A stretch of DNA of 64,000 bases from contig NZ_LMPS01000001.1 of the NCBI RefSeq assembly GCF_001424405.1, positions 927,999-991,998 of the forward strand, in the 5' to 3' direction. Shown one piece after another: positions 9,321 through 18,900 of the stretch. The stretch is from Dyadobacter sp. Leaf189 (GTDB taxonomy: Bacteria; Bacteroidota; Bacteroidia; Cytophagales; Spirosomataceae). A model generated the notes under the pieces. That model was not told the origin of the DNA and searched no databases. It saw only the letters and a list, made by a program, of their open reading frames with translations. Both the position numbers and the translations under genes were made by a program. Position 1 is the stretch's first letter. Every line of letters starts with the position of its first letter.

Positions 9321-9425
9321 AGCTATTGGCTGTTAGCTGTTAGCTTTCAGGTTTTTCTGATTTAATTAAAAGGTCTCTCAATACCAGCAGGCAGTCGCCA
9401 ATAGCTAACAGCTAACAGCTAAAAG
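9321..9425. repeat. Inverted repeat of TTAGCTGTTAGC type between nirB and nirD
   Basis: The left part (9321-9347) holds AGCTATTGGC followed by TGTTAGCTGTTAGCT. The right part (9397-9425) holds GCCAATAGCT followed by AACAGCTAACAGCT. The two can pair to a long imperfect stem around a loop of about 50 bases. Simple 7-base units (AGCTAAC) repeat within each arm. It separates two genes that should be co-transcribed, so it may lower nirD and downstream expression or protect transcript ends; it could also simply be a dispersed repeat. Confidence 0.7.
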
Positions 9426-9429
9426 CTCC

Positions 9430-11946
9430 CTAAACCCACTCCTTCGCTCTTTTCTGTTCCCTCATTTCTTCAAACTGAACCGATGGATCTTTTGCCGGGG
9501 TGTTTACGAAGTGGGAGAAACGTTTGCGTAGTTCGGGGCTTTCTACTACTTCTTTCCATTCGCATTGATATACGTCGATCAGTTGCTGGAGTTCGCTTTC
9601 AAGTTCAGCGGCAATGCTAAGTACGTCGTCGACTACCACTGCTTTGAGGTATGACAATCCGCCCTCCATTTTGTTTAGCCAGGTCGCAGTGCGGGTAAGT
9701 GGGTCGGCGGTTTTGATATAAAACATTAAAAAGCGATCAATCAGGCGCAGGCAGGTTTCTTTGTCTACATCGGTAGCGAGCAGCTGTGCGTGCTGCGGTT
9801 TTGATCCTCCATTGCCGCATACGTACAAATTCCAGCCTTTTTCAGTTGCTATGATCCCAAAATCTTTACTCTGCGCCTCGGCACATTCCCGGATGCAGCC
9901 CGAGACTGCCGATTTGAGTTTATGCGGCGATCGCAGCCCTTTATATCTATTTTCTACTTCAATGGCGAAACTCACAGAATCCTGAACTCCAAACCGGCAC
10001 CAGGTTGAACCCACACAGCTTTTTACGGTTCGCAGCGATTTTCCGTAAGCGTGACCGCTCTCAAAACCTGCCCCGATGAGCTCTTCCCAGATCAGCGGCA
10101 GGTCGCCTAGGTGCGCGCCGAACATATCAATGCGCTGGCCGCCGGTGATTTTGGTATACATACCATATTTCTGAGCTACCTGGCCGATCACGATCAGTTT
10201 CTCCGGCGTTATCTCGCCGCCTGGAATCCGCGGTACAACCGAGTAAGTTCCTCCTTTTTGAATGTTGGCTAAAAAGCGGTCGTTTGAATCCTGGATAGGT
10301 GCGCGGTCTTTTTGAAGGATATTTTCATTCCATAAACTAGCGAGCAGGGAAGCGACCAGCGGCTTGCAGGTTTCGCAGCCGTCACCTTTTCCGAAGGTAT
10401 CCAGAACTGTATTGTAGGTTTTCAGCCCATTCATCTTGACAAGATCAAGCAACTCCTGTCTTGAATAATCAAAATGCTCGCAAACTACATTCCGGATGTA
10501 AACGCCATTTAGCTTCAATGTGCCTGCGATAATATCCTTGACCATCGGAATACAGCCGCCACAGCCGGTACCCGCTTTGCAGGATTTTTTTATTGCTTCT
10601 ATATTCCGGTGGCCTTTTTCATTAACCTCCTGGCAGATCATCCCTTTCGTCACAGCCTCGCAGGAGCAAATCAATGCATCGTCGGGGAAGCTCATCACGC
10701 CCGCGCCTGTTTCTTCTCCGCCTCTTGATCCTAAAATCAGATCTTCGGAATCGGGAGGTAGTATTGTTTTGTTTTTACAGGTTTGCAAAAGCATATTGTA
10801 CTGCTCCGCATCACCGACGAGAATCCCTCCAAGCAGCGATTTTCCGTCTAGACTTACATTGATTCGCTTGTAAATGCCTTTTGCCTTGTTTTCATAACGC
10901 ACGGTAGTACAAGCGGGCTCTTCTATAAACGGATCGCCGAAACTGGCAACGTCTGTGCCGATCAGTTTGAGCTTCGTGGACATATCGAATGGAAGAAACT
11001 CCTTTTCTCCGCCTGTAATCTGCGTCGCAACCACATCAGCCATTTCATATCCCGGCGCGATCAATCCGTAAATCATGTGATGTGCCAGCGCGCATTCGCC
11101 GATTGCAAAAATGAATGGATCGGAAGTTTGCAGTTGGTTGTTCACCACGATCCCGCCTCTCGGATGTGTTTCCAGCCCTGCTATTTTAGCCAGTTCGTCG
11201 CGCGGCCTGATTCCCGCGGAAATCACCAGCATATCAACTTCCAGAAAAGACTGATCGGCAAACTGCATTCCTTCAATGCAATCACCGCCTTTGATCTCCT
11301 GCGTGTTTTTCGATAAATGTATATGTAACCCAAGCGATTCGAGCTGGTTTTGCAACATCCGCGAGCCAGCATCGTCGATCTGCCTCGGCATAAGGCGTGA
11401 CGCAAATTCCACTACATGCGCTTCCTGCAAACCCAGGTCAAGCAAAGCTTTGGCAGCTTCAAGTCCCAGTAACCCGCCTCCAATCACGGCGCCTCTTTTT
11501 GCTTTGCGCGCATAGGTCTGGATCAGTTCGAGGTCTTCAATGGTACGGTATACAAAAACGCCATCTTTCTCGACCCCCGGAATAGTGGGTACAAATGCGC
11601 CGGAGCCGGTCGCCATAACCAGGTAGTCATAATGCACTACATGTCCATGGTGTGAACGCACGAGCTTACTATCTCTGTCGATATCCACTACCGGGTCGGA
11701 CAGATACAGTGTAATTCCATTGTCAGTATACCATTCTTCTTTGGCGAGGGTAAGGTCATCGGCAGACTTACCGGCAAATAATTCACTTAAATGTACGCGA
11801 TCGTAGGCAACGCGAGGCTCTTCTCCGAATACTGTGAGCGCAATGTTCTGCCCTTCTTTCCGCTTCGACAATAGTTTTTCACAAAACTTAAAACCAACCA
11901 TTCCGTTGCCGATTACTACAATTCTGATCTCCAATTCTTGTTTCAT
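9430..11946 (-). CDS. nirB: NAD(P)H-dependent nitrite reductase large subunit
   Basis: An 838-residue cytoplasmic enzyme that reduces nitrite to ammonium with six electrons. The N-terminal FAD/NAD(P) oxidoreductase module (1-300) has the GNGMVG dinucleotide motif near the start and GGGLLGLEAA for the second nucleotide. A first BFD-like [2Fe-2S] domain (about 422-475, CSCEAVTKG and CGGC) is followed by a second, more divergent one ending in GCETC. The siroheme/[4Fe-4S] domain has all four cluster cysteines, C644-x5-C650 and C684-x3-C688. It heads the minus arm of the nitrate locus, divergent from cobA, which supplies the siroheme precursor. Confidence 0.96.
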   Translation of the reverse strand: MKQELEIRIVVIGNGMVGFKFCEKLLSKRKEGQNIALTVFGEEPRVAYDRVHLSELFAGKSADDLTLAKEEWYTDNGITLYLSDPVVDIDRDSKLVRSHHGHVVHYDYLVMATGSGAFVPTIPGVEKDGVFVYRTIEDLELIQTYARKAKRGAVIGGGLLGLEAAKALLDLGLQEAHVVEFASRLMPRQIDDAGSRMLQNQLESLGLHIHLSKNTQEIKGGDCIEGMQFADQSFLEVDMLVISAGIRPRDELAKIAGLETHPRGGIVVNNQLQTSDPFIFAIGECALAHHMIYGLIAPGYEMADVVATQITGGEKEFLPFDMSTKLKLIGTDVASFGDPFIEEPACTTVRYENKAKGIYKRINVSLDGKSLLGGILVGDAEQYNMLLQTCKNKTILPPDSEDLILGSRGGEETGAGVMSFPDDALICSCEAVTKGMICQEVNEKGHRNIEAIKKSCKAGTGCGGCIPMVKDIIAGTLKLNGVYIRNVVCEHFDYSRQELLDLVKMNGLKTYNTVLDTFGKGDGCETCKPLVASLLASLWNENILQKDRAPIQDSNDRFLANIQKGGTYSVVPRIPGGEITPEKLIVIGQVAQKYGMYTKITGGQRIDMFGAHLGDLPLIWEELIGAGFESGHAYGKSLRTVKSCVGSTWCRFGVQDSVSFAIEVENRYKGLRSPHKLKSAVSGCIRECAEAQSKDFGIIATEKGWNLYVCGNGGSKPQHAQLLATDVDKETCLRLIDRFLMFYIKTADPLTRTATWLNKMEGGLSYLKAVVVDDVLSIAAELESELQQLIDVYQCEWKEVVESPELRKRFSHFVNTPAKDPSVQFEEMREQKRAKEWV

Positions 11947-12070
11947 AGTAAATAGTAACTATCAATTTGTGAACCAATAAGTATTTTGTTGTACTATTTC
12001 AATTCCTTTGTAAAGTGTACTGGTATAAGTGCTTCCAAAATTAAATGGCTAATAGTCAATTTCCTAATTT

Positions 12071-12102
12071 TATATTTGCAATTATAGTCAAATACAAATA
12101 TA
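12071..12102. promoter_or_regulatory. Opposed TATATTTG boxes in the nirB-cobA divergent region
   Basis: TATATTTG at 12071-12078 reads toward cobA and its exact inverted copy at 12095-12102 reads toward nirB, 16 bases apart. Each matches the Bacteroidota -7 box, but no good -33 TTTG is found for either. The pair may be two promoters facing each other, or one symmetric regulator site controlling both arms of the nitrate locus. The whole 262-base interval is AT-rich. Confidence 0.35.
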
Positions 12103-12208
12103 AATTTTGGTCAAATGCTTGTTTTGTAAAATCTAGCTTCTAATTTTGATGCACCAATAACTATGATAAGTAACTACTACGCATAGTACATTTTTAATAT
12201 TCACTCCT

Positions 12209-12982
12209 ATGATACCAGCGAAAATGGAAGCAAAACTCACATTGGTAGGAGCCGGCCCGGGCGACGGAGAGCTGATCACCCTAAAAGGGGTCAGAGCACT
12301 TGAAAAGGCAGATGTAGTATTGTATGACGAGCTCGCCTGCAATACGCTGCTCGATTTTGCGCCAGCACACGCCATGAAAATTTACGTAGGCAAAAAAGTG
12401 GGAGAAACATCGTTCACCCAGGATGAGATCAACGGTTTGATCGTTCGTCTCGCCCGAAAGAAAGGTCACGTTGTTCGTTTAAAAGGTGGCGACCCATTTG
12501 TGTTCGGTCGTGGCCACGAAGAAATGCAGTATGCACGTGACTACGGAATTGCGGTCGAAGTGATCCCAGGTGTGTCCAGCAGCATTGCGGTACCTGCTTC
12601 CATGGAAATACCGGTAACCCGCCGGGGCGTGAGCGAGAGCTTCTGGGTGATTACGGGAACTACACAGGACGGGACTTTGTCCGACGACCTGCGCCTGGCA
12701 GTACAATCGAAAGCGACGGTGGTGGTTTTAATGGGATTGAACAAACTGAATGAGATCTGTGAGCTGTATAAACATTTCGGTCGTGGACACTTACCAATGG
12801 CGGTAATCCAGAATGGTACCCGGCCAGATGAAAAAAGTGTAATCGGGCAGGTTTGGGAAATGCCTGAGCTGGTGCGCGAGCACGGAATAGGCACGCCCGC
12901 GATTATGATGATGGGTGAAGTAGTCGCGCTACACCCCTCTTATGCATACGAATACCTGCAACACGCCGGGATATCCTGTTAA
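12209..12982 (+). CDS. cobA: Uroporphyrinogen-III C-methyltransferase
   Basis: A 257-residue SAM-dependent enzyme that methylates uroporphyrinogen III twice to precorrin-2, the first step to siroheme, which NirB needs. The SAM-site glycine loop GAGPGD (15-20), the LKGGDPFVFGRG segment (about 95-106) and the PVTRRG segment are all clear. It lacks the extra dehydrogenase/chelatase domain of CysG, so another enzyme must complete siroheme. ATG at 12209 or 12224 are both possible starts. It is the first gene of the plus arm, 25 bases before the porin gene. Confidence 0.95.
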   Translation: MIPAKMEAKLTLVGAGPGDGELITLKGVRALEKADVVLYDELACNTLLDFAPAHAMKIYVGKKVGETSFTQDEINGLIVRLARKKGHVVRLKGGDPFVFGRGHEEMQYARDYGIAVEVIPGVSSSIAVPASMEIPVTRRGVSESFWVITGTTQDGTLSDDLRLAVQSKATVVVLMGLNKLNEICELYKHFGRGHLPMAVIQNGTRPDEKSVIGQVWEMPELVREHGIGTPAIMMMGEVVALHPSYAYEYLQHAGISC

Positions 12983-13007
12983 CAACCACCTCCAACCTTT
13001 CACCGGG

Positions 13008-14366
13008 ATGAAAAGAACTTTATTCCTATTCATTGCAGGATTATCAGCCTGCGGTTTACTGATATGCGCCAATGCGAATGCACAGTTCACATTATCGGGC
13101 CAGTTCCGTACGCGCACCGAGCTGCTGCACGGACAGGGAAGTCCATTGTCCAAAAACGACAAAGCCGCTTTCTTTACATCCCAGCGCACGCGCCTGAATG
13201 CAGGTTATACGGGGTACCGCATGCAATTTTTCACCGCAGTTCAGGATGTGCGGGTCTGGGGACAGGATGCTTCTACCAATAACCGCATTACCAATCAGGC
13301 TGCAAACGGATTAATGCTCCACGAAGCCTGGGCACAGATTAGCTTGCTGGATACCGGACAGGCAAATGCGGGTAAAATGCTGGCGATCAAGATTGGGCGG
13401 CAGGAATTGCTGTACGACGACAGCCGGCTGCTCGGTAATCTCGACTGGCTGCAGCAAGCCAGGCGCCACGATGCGGTTTTGCTCAAATATGAAAACAAGA
13501 ATTGGACAGCGCACATCGGGGTTGCGTATAACCAAAACCGTGAGGTTAAAAGCGGCACTTTGTACGATGGTGTTCCGGTGGGTTATCCGGCCGGTACCAA
13601 TGCAATCGGGACGATGTATAAGTCAATGCAGTTTGTATATTTTGGTAAAAAGACAAAGAATGGAAAAGCTTCATTCCTGATTTTTAAAGACGATTTTCAG
13701 AAATATTCAAAGGATTCTACCGGAAAGAAAGAGCTGAGAAACGGTACCTGGAACCGCATTACAATCGGACCGTATTTTGAGACCAAGTTGGGTAAATACT
13801 GGAATCTAACCGCAAGCGCGCATTACCAGACAGGGAAAGACAAAGATGGGCTGTCGCTCGACGCATGGCTTTATTCGGTACGCGGCTTGTACAATGCAAA
13901 CAGCCGTTTTGCAGTGGGCCCGGGCTTTGATTATACCTCGGGAAGTCAGGCAGGATCAGCCAAAAACCACACATTCGACCCGCTTTACGGAACGCCGCAC
14001 AAGTTTTGGGGACAAATGGACTATTTCTATGCAGCCAATGGATTTGGCCGGGGCGGACTGAAAGACTTTTACATTAATACTTTAATTAAACCTGCTCCAA
14101 AGTGGCTGATACAGGCTGACCTGCACCAGTTTTCAAGCGCCGCGCCTATTCGGAATGCAGAGAACCAGAAGCTGTCGGCCAACTTCGGGAGCGAGCTGGA
14201 TGTGATTGCCACTTACAGCCTGACCAATGCGATCAGCTTTCAGGCGGGTTACTGCACTTTTTTGCCGAGCAGCAGTTTGGCGGTTGTCAAGAACATTCCC
14301 AATCCTCAGAACATGGCCAACTGGGCTTATCTGATGATCAATATCAAACCGGAGTTTATCAAATAA
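13008..14366 (+). CDS. Outer-membrane beta-barrel porin, alginate-export-like
   Basis: A 452-residue secreted protein. The ATG at 13008 gives a clean signal peptide (MKRTLFLFIAG... ending ANANAQ). The upstream in-frame ATG at 12942 lies inside cobA and would bury the signal, so I reject it. The mature part begins FTLSGQFRTRTELL and shows alternating aromatic strands, RQELLYDDSRLLG and repeated YxxxxxxF patterns, as in alginate-export (AlgE-like) porins. Lying between cobA and narK, it probably lets nitrate or nitrite cross the outer membrane; the substrate is inferred from context only. Confidence 0.8.
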   Translation: MKRTLFLFIAGLSACGLLICANANAQFTLSGQFRTRTELLHGQGSPLSKNDKAAFFTSQRTRLNAGYTGYRMQFFTAVQDVRVWGQDASTNNRITNQAANGLMLHEAWAQISLLDTGQANAGKMLAIKIGRQELLYDDSRLLGNLDWLQQARRHDAVLLKYENKNWTAHIGVAYNQNREVKSGTLYDGVPVGYPAGTNAIGTMYKSMQFVYFGKKTKNGKASFLIFKDDFQKYSKDSTGKKELRNGTWNRITIGPYFETKLGKYWNLTASAHYQTGKDKDGLSLDAWLYSVRGLYNANSRFAVGPGFDYTSGSQAGSAKNHTFDPLYGTPHKFWGQMDYFYAANGFGRGGLKDFYINTLIKPAPKWLIQADLHQFSSAAPIRNAENQKLSANFGSELDVIATYSLTNAISFQAGYCTFLPSSSLAVVKNIPNPQNMANWAYLMINIKPEFIK

Positions 14367-14405
14367 TTCCCCAAGTCAAATCTTCACCTTTCAACTCTTA
14401 TTACG

Positions 14406-15719
14406 ATGGAAACAACTCAGAAACCGCTCGAGAAGCTGAATGTATTTAGTTTCAAGGGTGTACAAATGCGTACTTTTCACCTGACCTGGATGGCGTTTTT
14501 TCTCTGCTTTTTCGGTTGGTTCGGTCTCGCACCTTTGATGCCGATTATCAAAAAAGACCTGGGTTTAAGTAAAGAAGAAATCGGAAACATCATCATCGCA
14601 TCAGTAGCCGCGACAGTAGTTGCCCGCATTCTGATCGGGAAATTGTGTGATTCGTGGGGGCCGCGAAAAACCTATGCGGCTTTGATGGGCATCTGCTCCA
14701 TTCCCGTGATGACAGTCGGGCTGGTGCATTCTTATGAATCGTTTTTGCTTTTCAGGCTGGCTATCGGGGTGATCGGCGCGTCGTTTGTGATCACGCAATA
14801 CCATACTTCGGTGATGTTTGACAAGAAGATAGTAGGTACTGCCAATGCGGTGGCCGGAGGCTGGGGGAATCTAGGCGGTGGTATCACCAATATGGCAATG
14901 CCGCTTGTTTTCGGTTTTTTTATAAGTCTGGGTTACCTGCCTGAATCTGCCTGGCGCGTGGCGATGATCATTCCCGGCGCGGCTCTTTTCATTTTTGCAT
15001 TCGTTTACTACTTCTTTACAAAAGATACTCCTGCGGGAAATTTCGAGGATCTGAATGTAACGGATACCAAGGCTGTGAAAGTAAAAGGTACTTTGGCAAA
15101 AGCAGCGAAAGACCCGCGCACCTGGGCGCTTTTTCTTGCGTACGGTGCCTGTTTTGGAATTGAGATCACCTTCGACAATGTAGCTGCACTTTATTTCTCC
15201 GAAAACTTCGACGCGTCGCTGGCTACTGCCGGGCTGCTCGCAGGTGCTTTCGGTTTTATGAACATTTTCGCCCGCGCTATCGGCGGGATTGTGGCTGATA
15301 AGGTTGGGAACAAGTACGGAATGCTTGGAAAAGGCAGGTTACTGGCTGCATTGTTGTGTCTCGAAGGCATCGGGATTGCGCTTTTTGCCCAGAGTAACAG
15401 TCTGACCGTAGCAGTAATTACCATGCTCGGCTTCGCGATGTTTCTCAAAATGGCCAATGGAGCTACCTATGCGATTGTTCCGTTTATCAACCGGAGAGCG
15501 ATGGGGGCAGTGAGCGGGATCGTGGGTGCTGGTGGTAATGTAGGGGCGGTGCTTGCAGGTTTTCTTTTCAAATCCAGTTCTATTTCCTACTCGGATGCAT
15601 TCATGTACATCGGCGGCGCTATCGCCTGTGTGGCCGCAGTAGTCGCGCTGGTCAATTTTGAAAAAACAGAATCCATCATATCAGAAAGCCTATCTCCATC
15701 CCCCTCTTCCGTTGGCTGA
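14406..15719 (+). CDS. narK: Nitrate/nitrite transporter, NarK/NasA MFS family
   Basis: A 437-residue inner-membrane carrier with about 12 membrane segments. The first half carries the MFS loop GKLCDSWGPRK and the nitrate signature region ANAVAGGWGNLGGG after helix 4; the second half has the matching glycine-rich stretch GAVSGIVGAGGNVGAVLAG. Arginines in FRLAIGVIGASF and its second-half counterpart are expected substrate contacts. It imports nitrate for the reductase encoded just downstream, and may also move nitrite. It starts 39 bases after the porin stop. Confidence 0.93.
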   Translation: METTQKPLEKLNVFSFKGVQMRTFHLTWMAFFLCFFGWFGLAPLMPIIKKDLGLSKEEIGNIIIASVAATVVARILIGKLCDSWGPRKTYAALMGICSIPVMTVGLVHSYESFLLFRLAIGVIGASFVITQYHTSVMFDKKIVGTANAVAGGWGNLGGGITNMAMPLVFGFFISLGYLPESAWRVAMIIPGAALFIFAFVYYFFTKDTPAGNFEDLNVTDTKAVKVKGTLAKAAKDPRTWALFLAYGACFGIEITFDNVAALYFSENFDASLATAGLLAGAFGFMNIFARAIGGIVADKVGNKYGMLGKGRLLAALLCLEGIGIALFAQSNSLTVAVITMLGFAMFLKMANGATYAIVPFINRRAMGAVSGIVGAGGNVGAVLAGFLFKSSSISYSDAFMYIGGAIACVAAVVALVNFEKTESIISESLSPSPSSVG

Positions 15720-15754
15720 AGCCGACGGAAATGGATTGGGGCGATTGGCCTGGC

Positions 15755-15814
15755 GCTCGCTGCGCTGCGTTTGCAGGATGCGTTTGCGGGATGCTTGCCG
15801 CTCGCTGCGCTGCG
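15755..15814. repeat. Short tandem and direct repeats between narK and nasA
   Basis: A 15-base direct repeat GCTCGCTGCGCTGCG lies at 15755-15769 and 15800-15814. Between them a 13-base tandem pair GCGTTTGC(A/G)GGAT spans 15767-15792. The stretch is GC-rich compared with the flanking ATTCATT-rich sequence. It sits in a 182-base gap within what is otherwise a tight plus-strand gene run. Confidence 0.75.
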
Positions 15815-15901
15815 GGAGTTCTATTCACCCGTTCCCCGTTGGCTAATTCACTAATTCATTCATTCATCGCACCGGCGACCCGGTCATTCACTCATTAAAA
15901 A

Positions 15902-18900
15902 TTGAAACTAACATCCTACAAATCCACCTGCTGTTACTGTGGCGTTGGCTGCGGGGTGGTGGTTACCAAAGAAGCAAATGGCCGGCTTTCGCTGGAAGGG
16001 GACAAAACGCACCCTTCCAATAAAGGTATGCTCTGCTCCAAGGGAATGAACCTGCATTATACGGTAATGGACCAGTCGGACAGGCTGCTTTACCCGCAAA
16101 TGCGGATGAACCGTTCGATGCCGATGCAGCGCGTGAGCTGGGACAATGCATTGGAGCGGACTGCGGCTGTTTTCAAAACATTTATCAAGAAATTCGGTCC
16201 GGATTCAGTCGCATTTTATGTTTCGGGTCAATGCTTGACAGAAGAATATTACCTGGTCAACAAGCTGATCAAAGGCTTTATAGGCTCCAATAACATCGAT
16301 ACCAATTCGCGGCTTTGCATGAGTTCGGCTGTCGTAGGTTATAAAATGTCGCTCGGGGAAGATAGTGTTCCTGTTTGCTACGACGATATTGAAGCGGCGG
16401 ATGTGATGTACGTCACCGGCGCAAACCCGGCCTGGTGCCACCCGATTATCTGGCGGCGCGTGGAGGCGCACAAAGCTGCGAATCCTGGTGTAAGGCTCAT
16501 TTGTGTTGATCCCCGAAAAACCGATACCGCCCGCTCTTCGGACCTGCATTTGCAGATCATACCGGGTACCGACATTGTTTTAAACCACGCAATTGGAAGG
16601 TTGCTGATCGAAAATGGCTATACTGATGATGATTTTATAACAAACCATACCGATGGTTTTGAAGCTTACCGCCAGAAGGTAATGCAGCGCACGCTCGCCG
16701 AATCTGCCGAGTTATGCGGGGTAGCCACGGAAGATATTGCACTCGCAGCCAAATGGATCGGAGAGTCTCAAGGGTTTCTTTCTTTCTGGACAATGGGGCT
16801 GAACCAGTCTGTGATTGGTGTTAATAAAAATCTTTCACTGATCAACCTGCATTTGATAACAGGCCGGATTGGGAAGGCGGGTAATGGACCATTTTCACTC
16901 ACTGGTCAGCCGAATGCAATGGGCGGACGGGAGACGGGCGGTTTGGCGAACATTTTGCCCGGCCACCGGGAAGTGACCAACGCAGCTCACCGGCAGGAAC
17001 TGGAAGATTTCTGGCAAACTCCGGTACAAATCGGCGCCAAACCCGGGTTGACCGCGACCGAAATGTTTGAGGCACTGGAAAACGATCAGCTGAAAGCGAT
17101 CTGGATCATCAATACCAATCCGCTTGTGAGTATGCCGGATATGAATGCGGTGGAGAGCGCATTGAAAAAGGCGCGGTTTGTGGTGGTTCAGGATGTATCC
17201 AATCGTGCAGATACCGTGCAGTTTGCGGATGTGGTTTTGCCCGCTTCGGCCTGGCTTGAAAAAGAAGGCACAATGACGAATGCCGAAAGGCGCATTACCC
17301 ACTTACCCAAGGTGGTCGACTCGCCGGGCGAAGCTTTGCCTGATGCTGAGATTATTTGGCGCTTTGCTGAAAAAATGGGTTTTGGCAGTTCTTTCAACTA
17401 TGCCAATGCAGCTGAGGTTTACGATGAATACGTGAAAATCACAGCCGGGACGCATATCGACGTGACCGGGGTAAGCCACGATTTTTTACAAAAAAACAGA
17501 AGTGTACAGTGGCCGTTTTCATTGCAAACGCAGGAAAGTAATATAACTGCGGGCCAGCAGCGGCTTTTTAGTGATCATCAATTCTATACTCCAAACAAAA
17601 GAGCTCAGATCCACGCGGTAGACGATGAAAATGCATCAGAACCCATTGATGCGGATTTTCCATTGATATTGACCACCGGCCGGATCCGCGACCAGTGGCA
17701 TACATTGACTAAAACGGGGAAGGTAGCGCGGCTTAACAAGCACATTCCCCAGCCATTTTTACAAATAAACCCGGCAGACGCGACACTGAGGAATATCGCG
17801 GAGGGACAACTGGTAATCGTGAAAGGCAGGAGAGGAGAGGTGCGCGTGAAAGCGCAGCTGACCGGCGATGTGCGACCCGGACTTTGTTTTCTGCCCATGC
17901 ATTGGGGGAAGATTTTAGGAAGTAATGCAGTCAGGGCCAATAACCTGACCAATGCATTGGTAGATCCAAAATCGAAAGAGCCGGATTTTAAATTCTCGGC
18001 GGTTGAGGTCTCATTATACCAAAAACCTGTTGAAAAGATTATCATTATTGGAGCAGGTTCCGCCGGGCTGGGCTTTATCAATGCGTACCGAAAGTTGAAT
18101 CAGGAAGATGAAATCCATGTTTTTTCAAAGGAAATTAATCCATTTTATAACCGGGTCATGTTGCCCGACTACATCAGCGGCGCGCAGCAGTGGCAACAGC
18201 TGGTCAGGTTGCGTGAGGATGAATTTGACTGTCAGCGCATTGTTGTCCACAAAGGAACCGGCATTGTTCACATTGATCGTAAAAACAAGACGATTATTGA
18301 TGATAAAGGGCAGGAACATACTTACGATAAATTGATCCTTGGAACCGGCAGTCGCGCTTTTATGCCGAAAAGTGTGCCCAAGCTGCGCGGTATTTTTAAT
18401 ATGCGATCGCGCCCGGACGCAGATGCTTTGCTGCCGTTTTTAACACAGCCGGAGCCGCACGCGGTGATTGTTGGCGGAGGTATTCTGGGTTTGGAACTGG
18501 CTGCTTCTTTTCGCGAAATGAATGTAAAAGTGACCGTAATCCAGCGTAGCGGCCGTTTTATGGAGCGCCAACTCGATTCACTTGCAAGTGAGCTGCTCTA
18601 TCAGGAGTTGCTTGACAGGGGAGTTGAAGTGTTTTTTAATGATGAAGTAGCCACATTTTCTGGCACTGAAAAAGTAGAAGGTATCCGGCTGAAATCGGGA
18701 CGAAAGCTGGACTGTCAGGTGGTGGTGATGACAATGGGAACTGTGCCCAATATCGAGCTCGCTCAGGAAGCCGGCCTGGAATGCAAGCGTGGGGTGGTCG
18801 TAACTGATTATATGCAAACTTCCGATGCGGACATTTATGCCGCCGGTGAAATTGCGGAATGGAACGGAAGAATGTGGGGGATCACATTGGCTGCCGAAGA

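Noticed and set aside
12942..13007. Longer N-terminus for the porin gene
   Set aside because: The extension lies within cobA and would place the signal peptide 23 residues inside the protein; the ATG at 13008 gives a normal signal.
15830..15895. CRISPR-like or microsatellite array of ATTCATT units upstream of nasA
   Set aside because: The units are short, irregular and without spacers; this is AT-rich low-complexity sequence.
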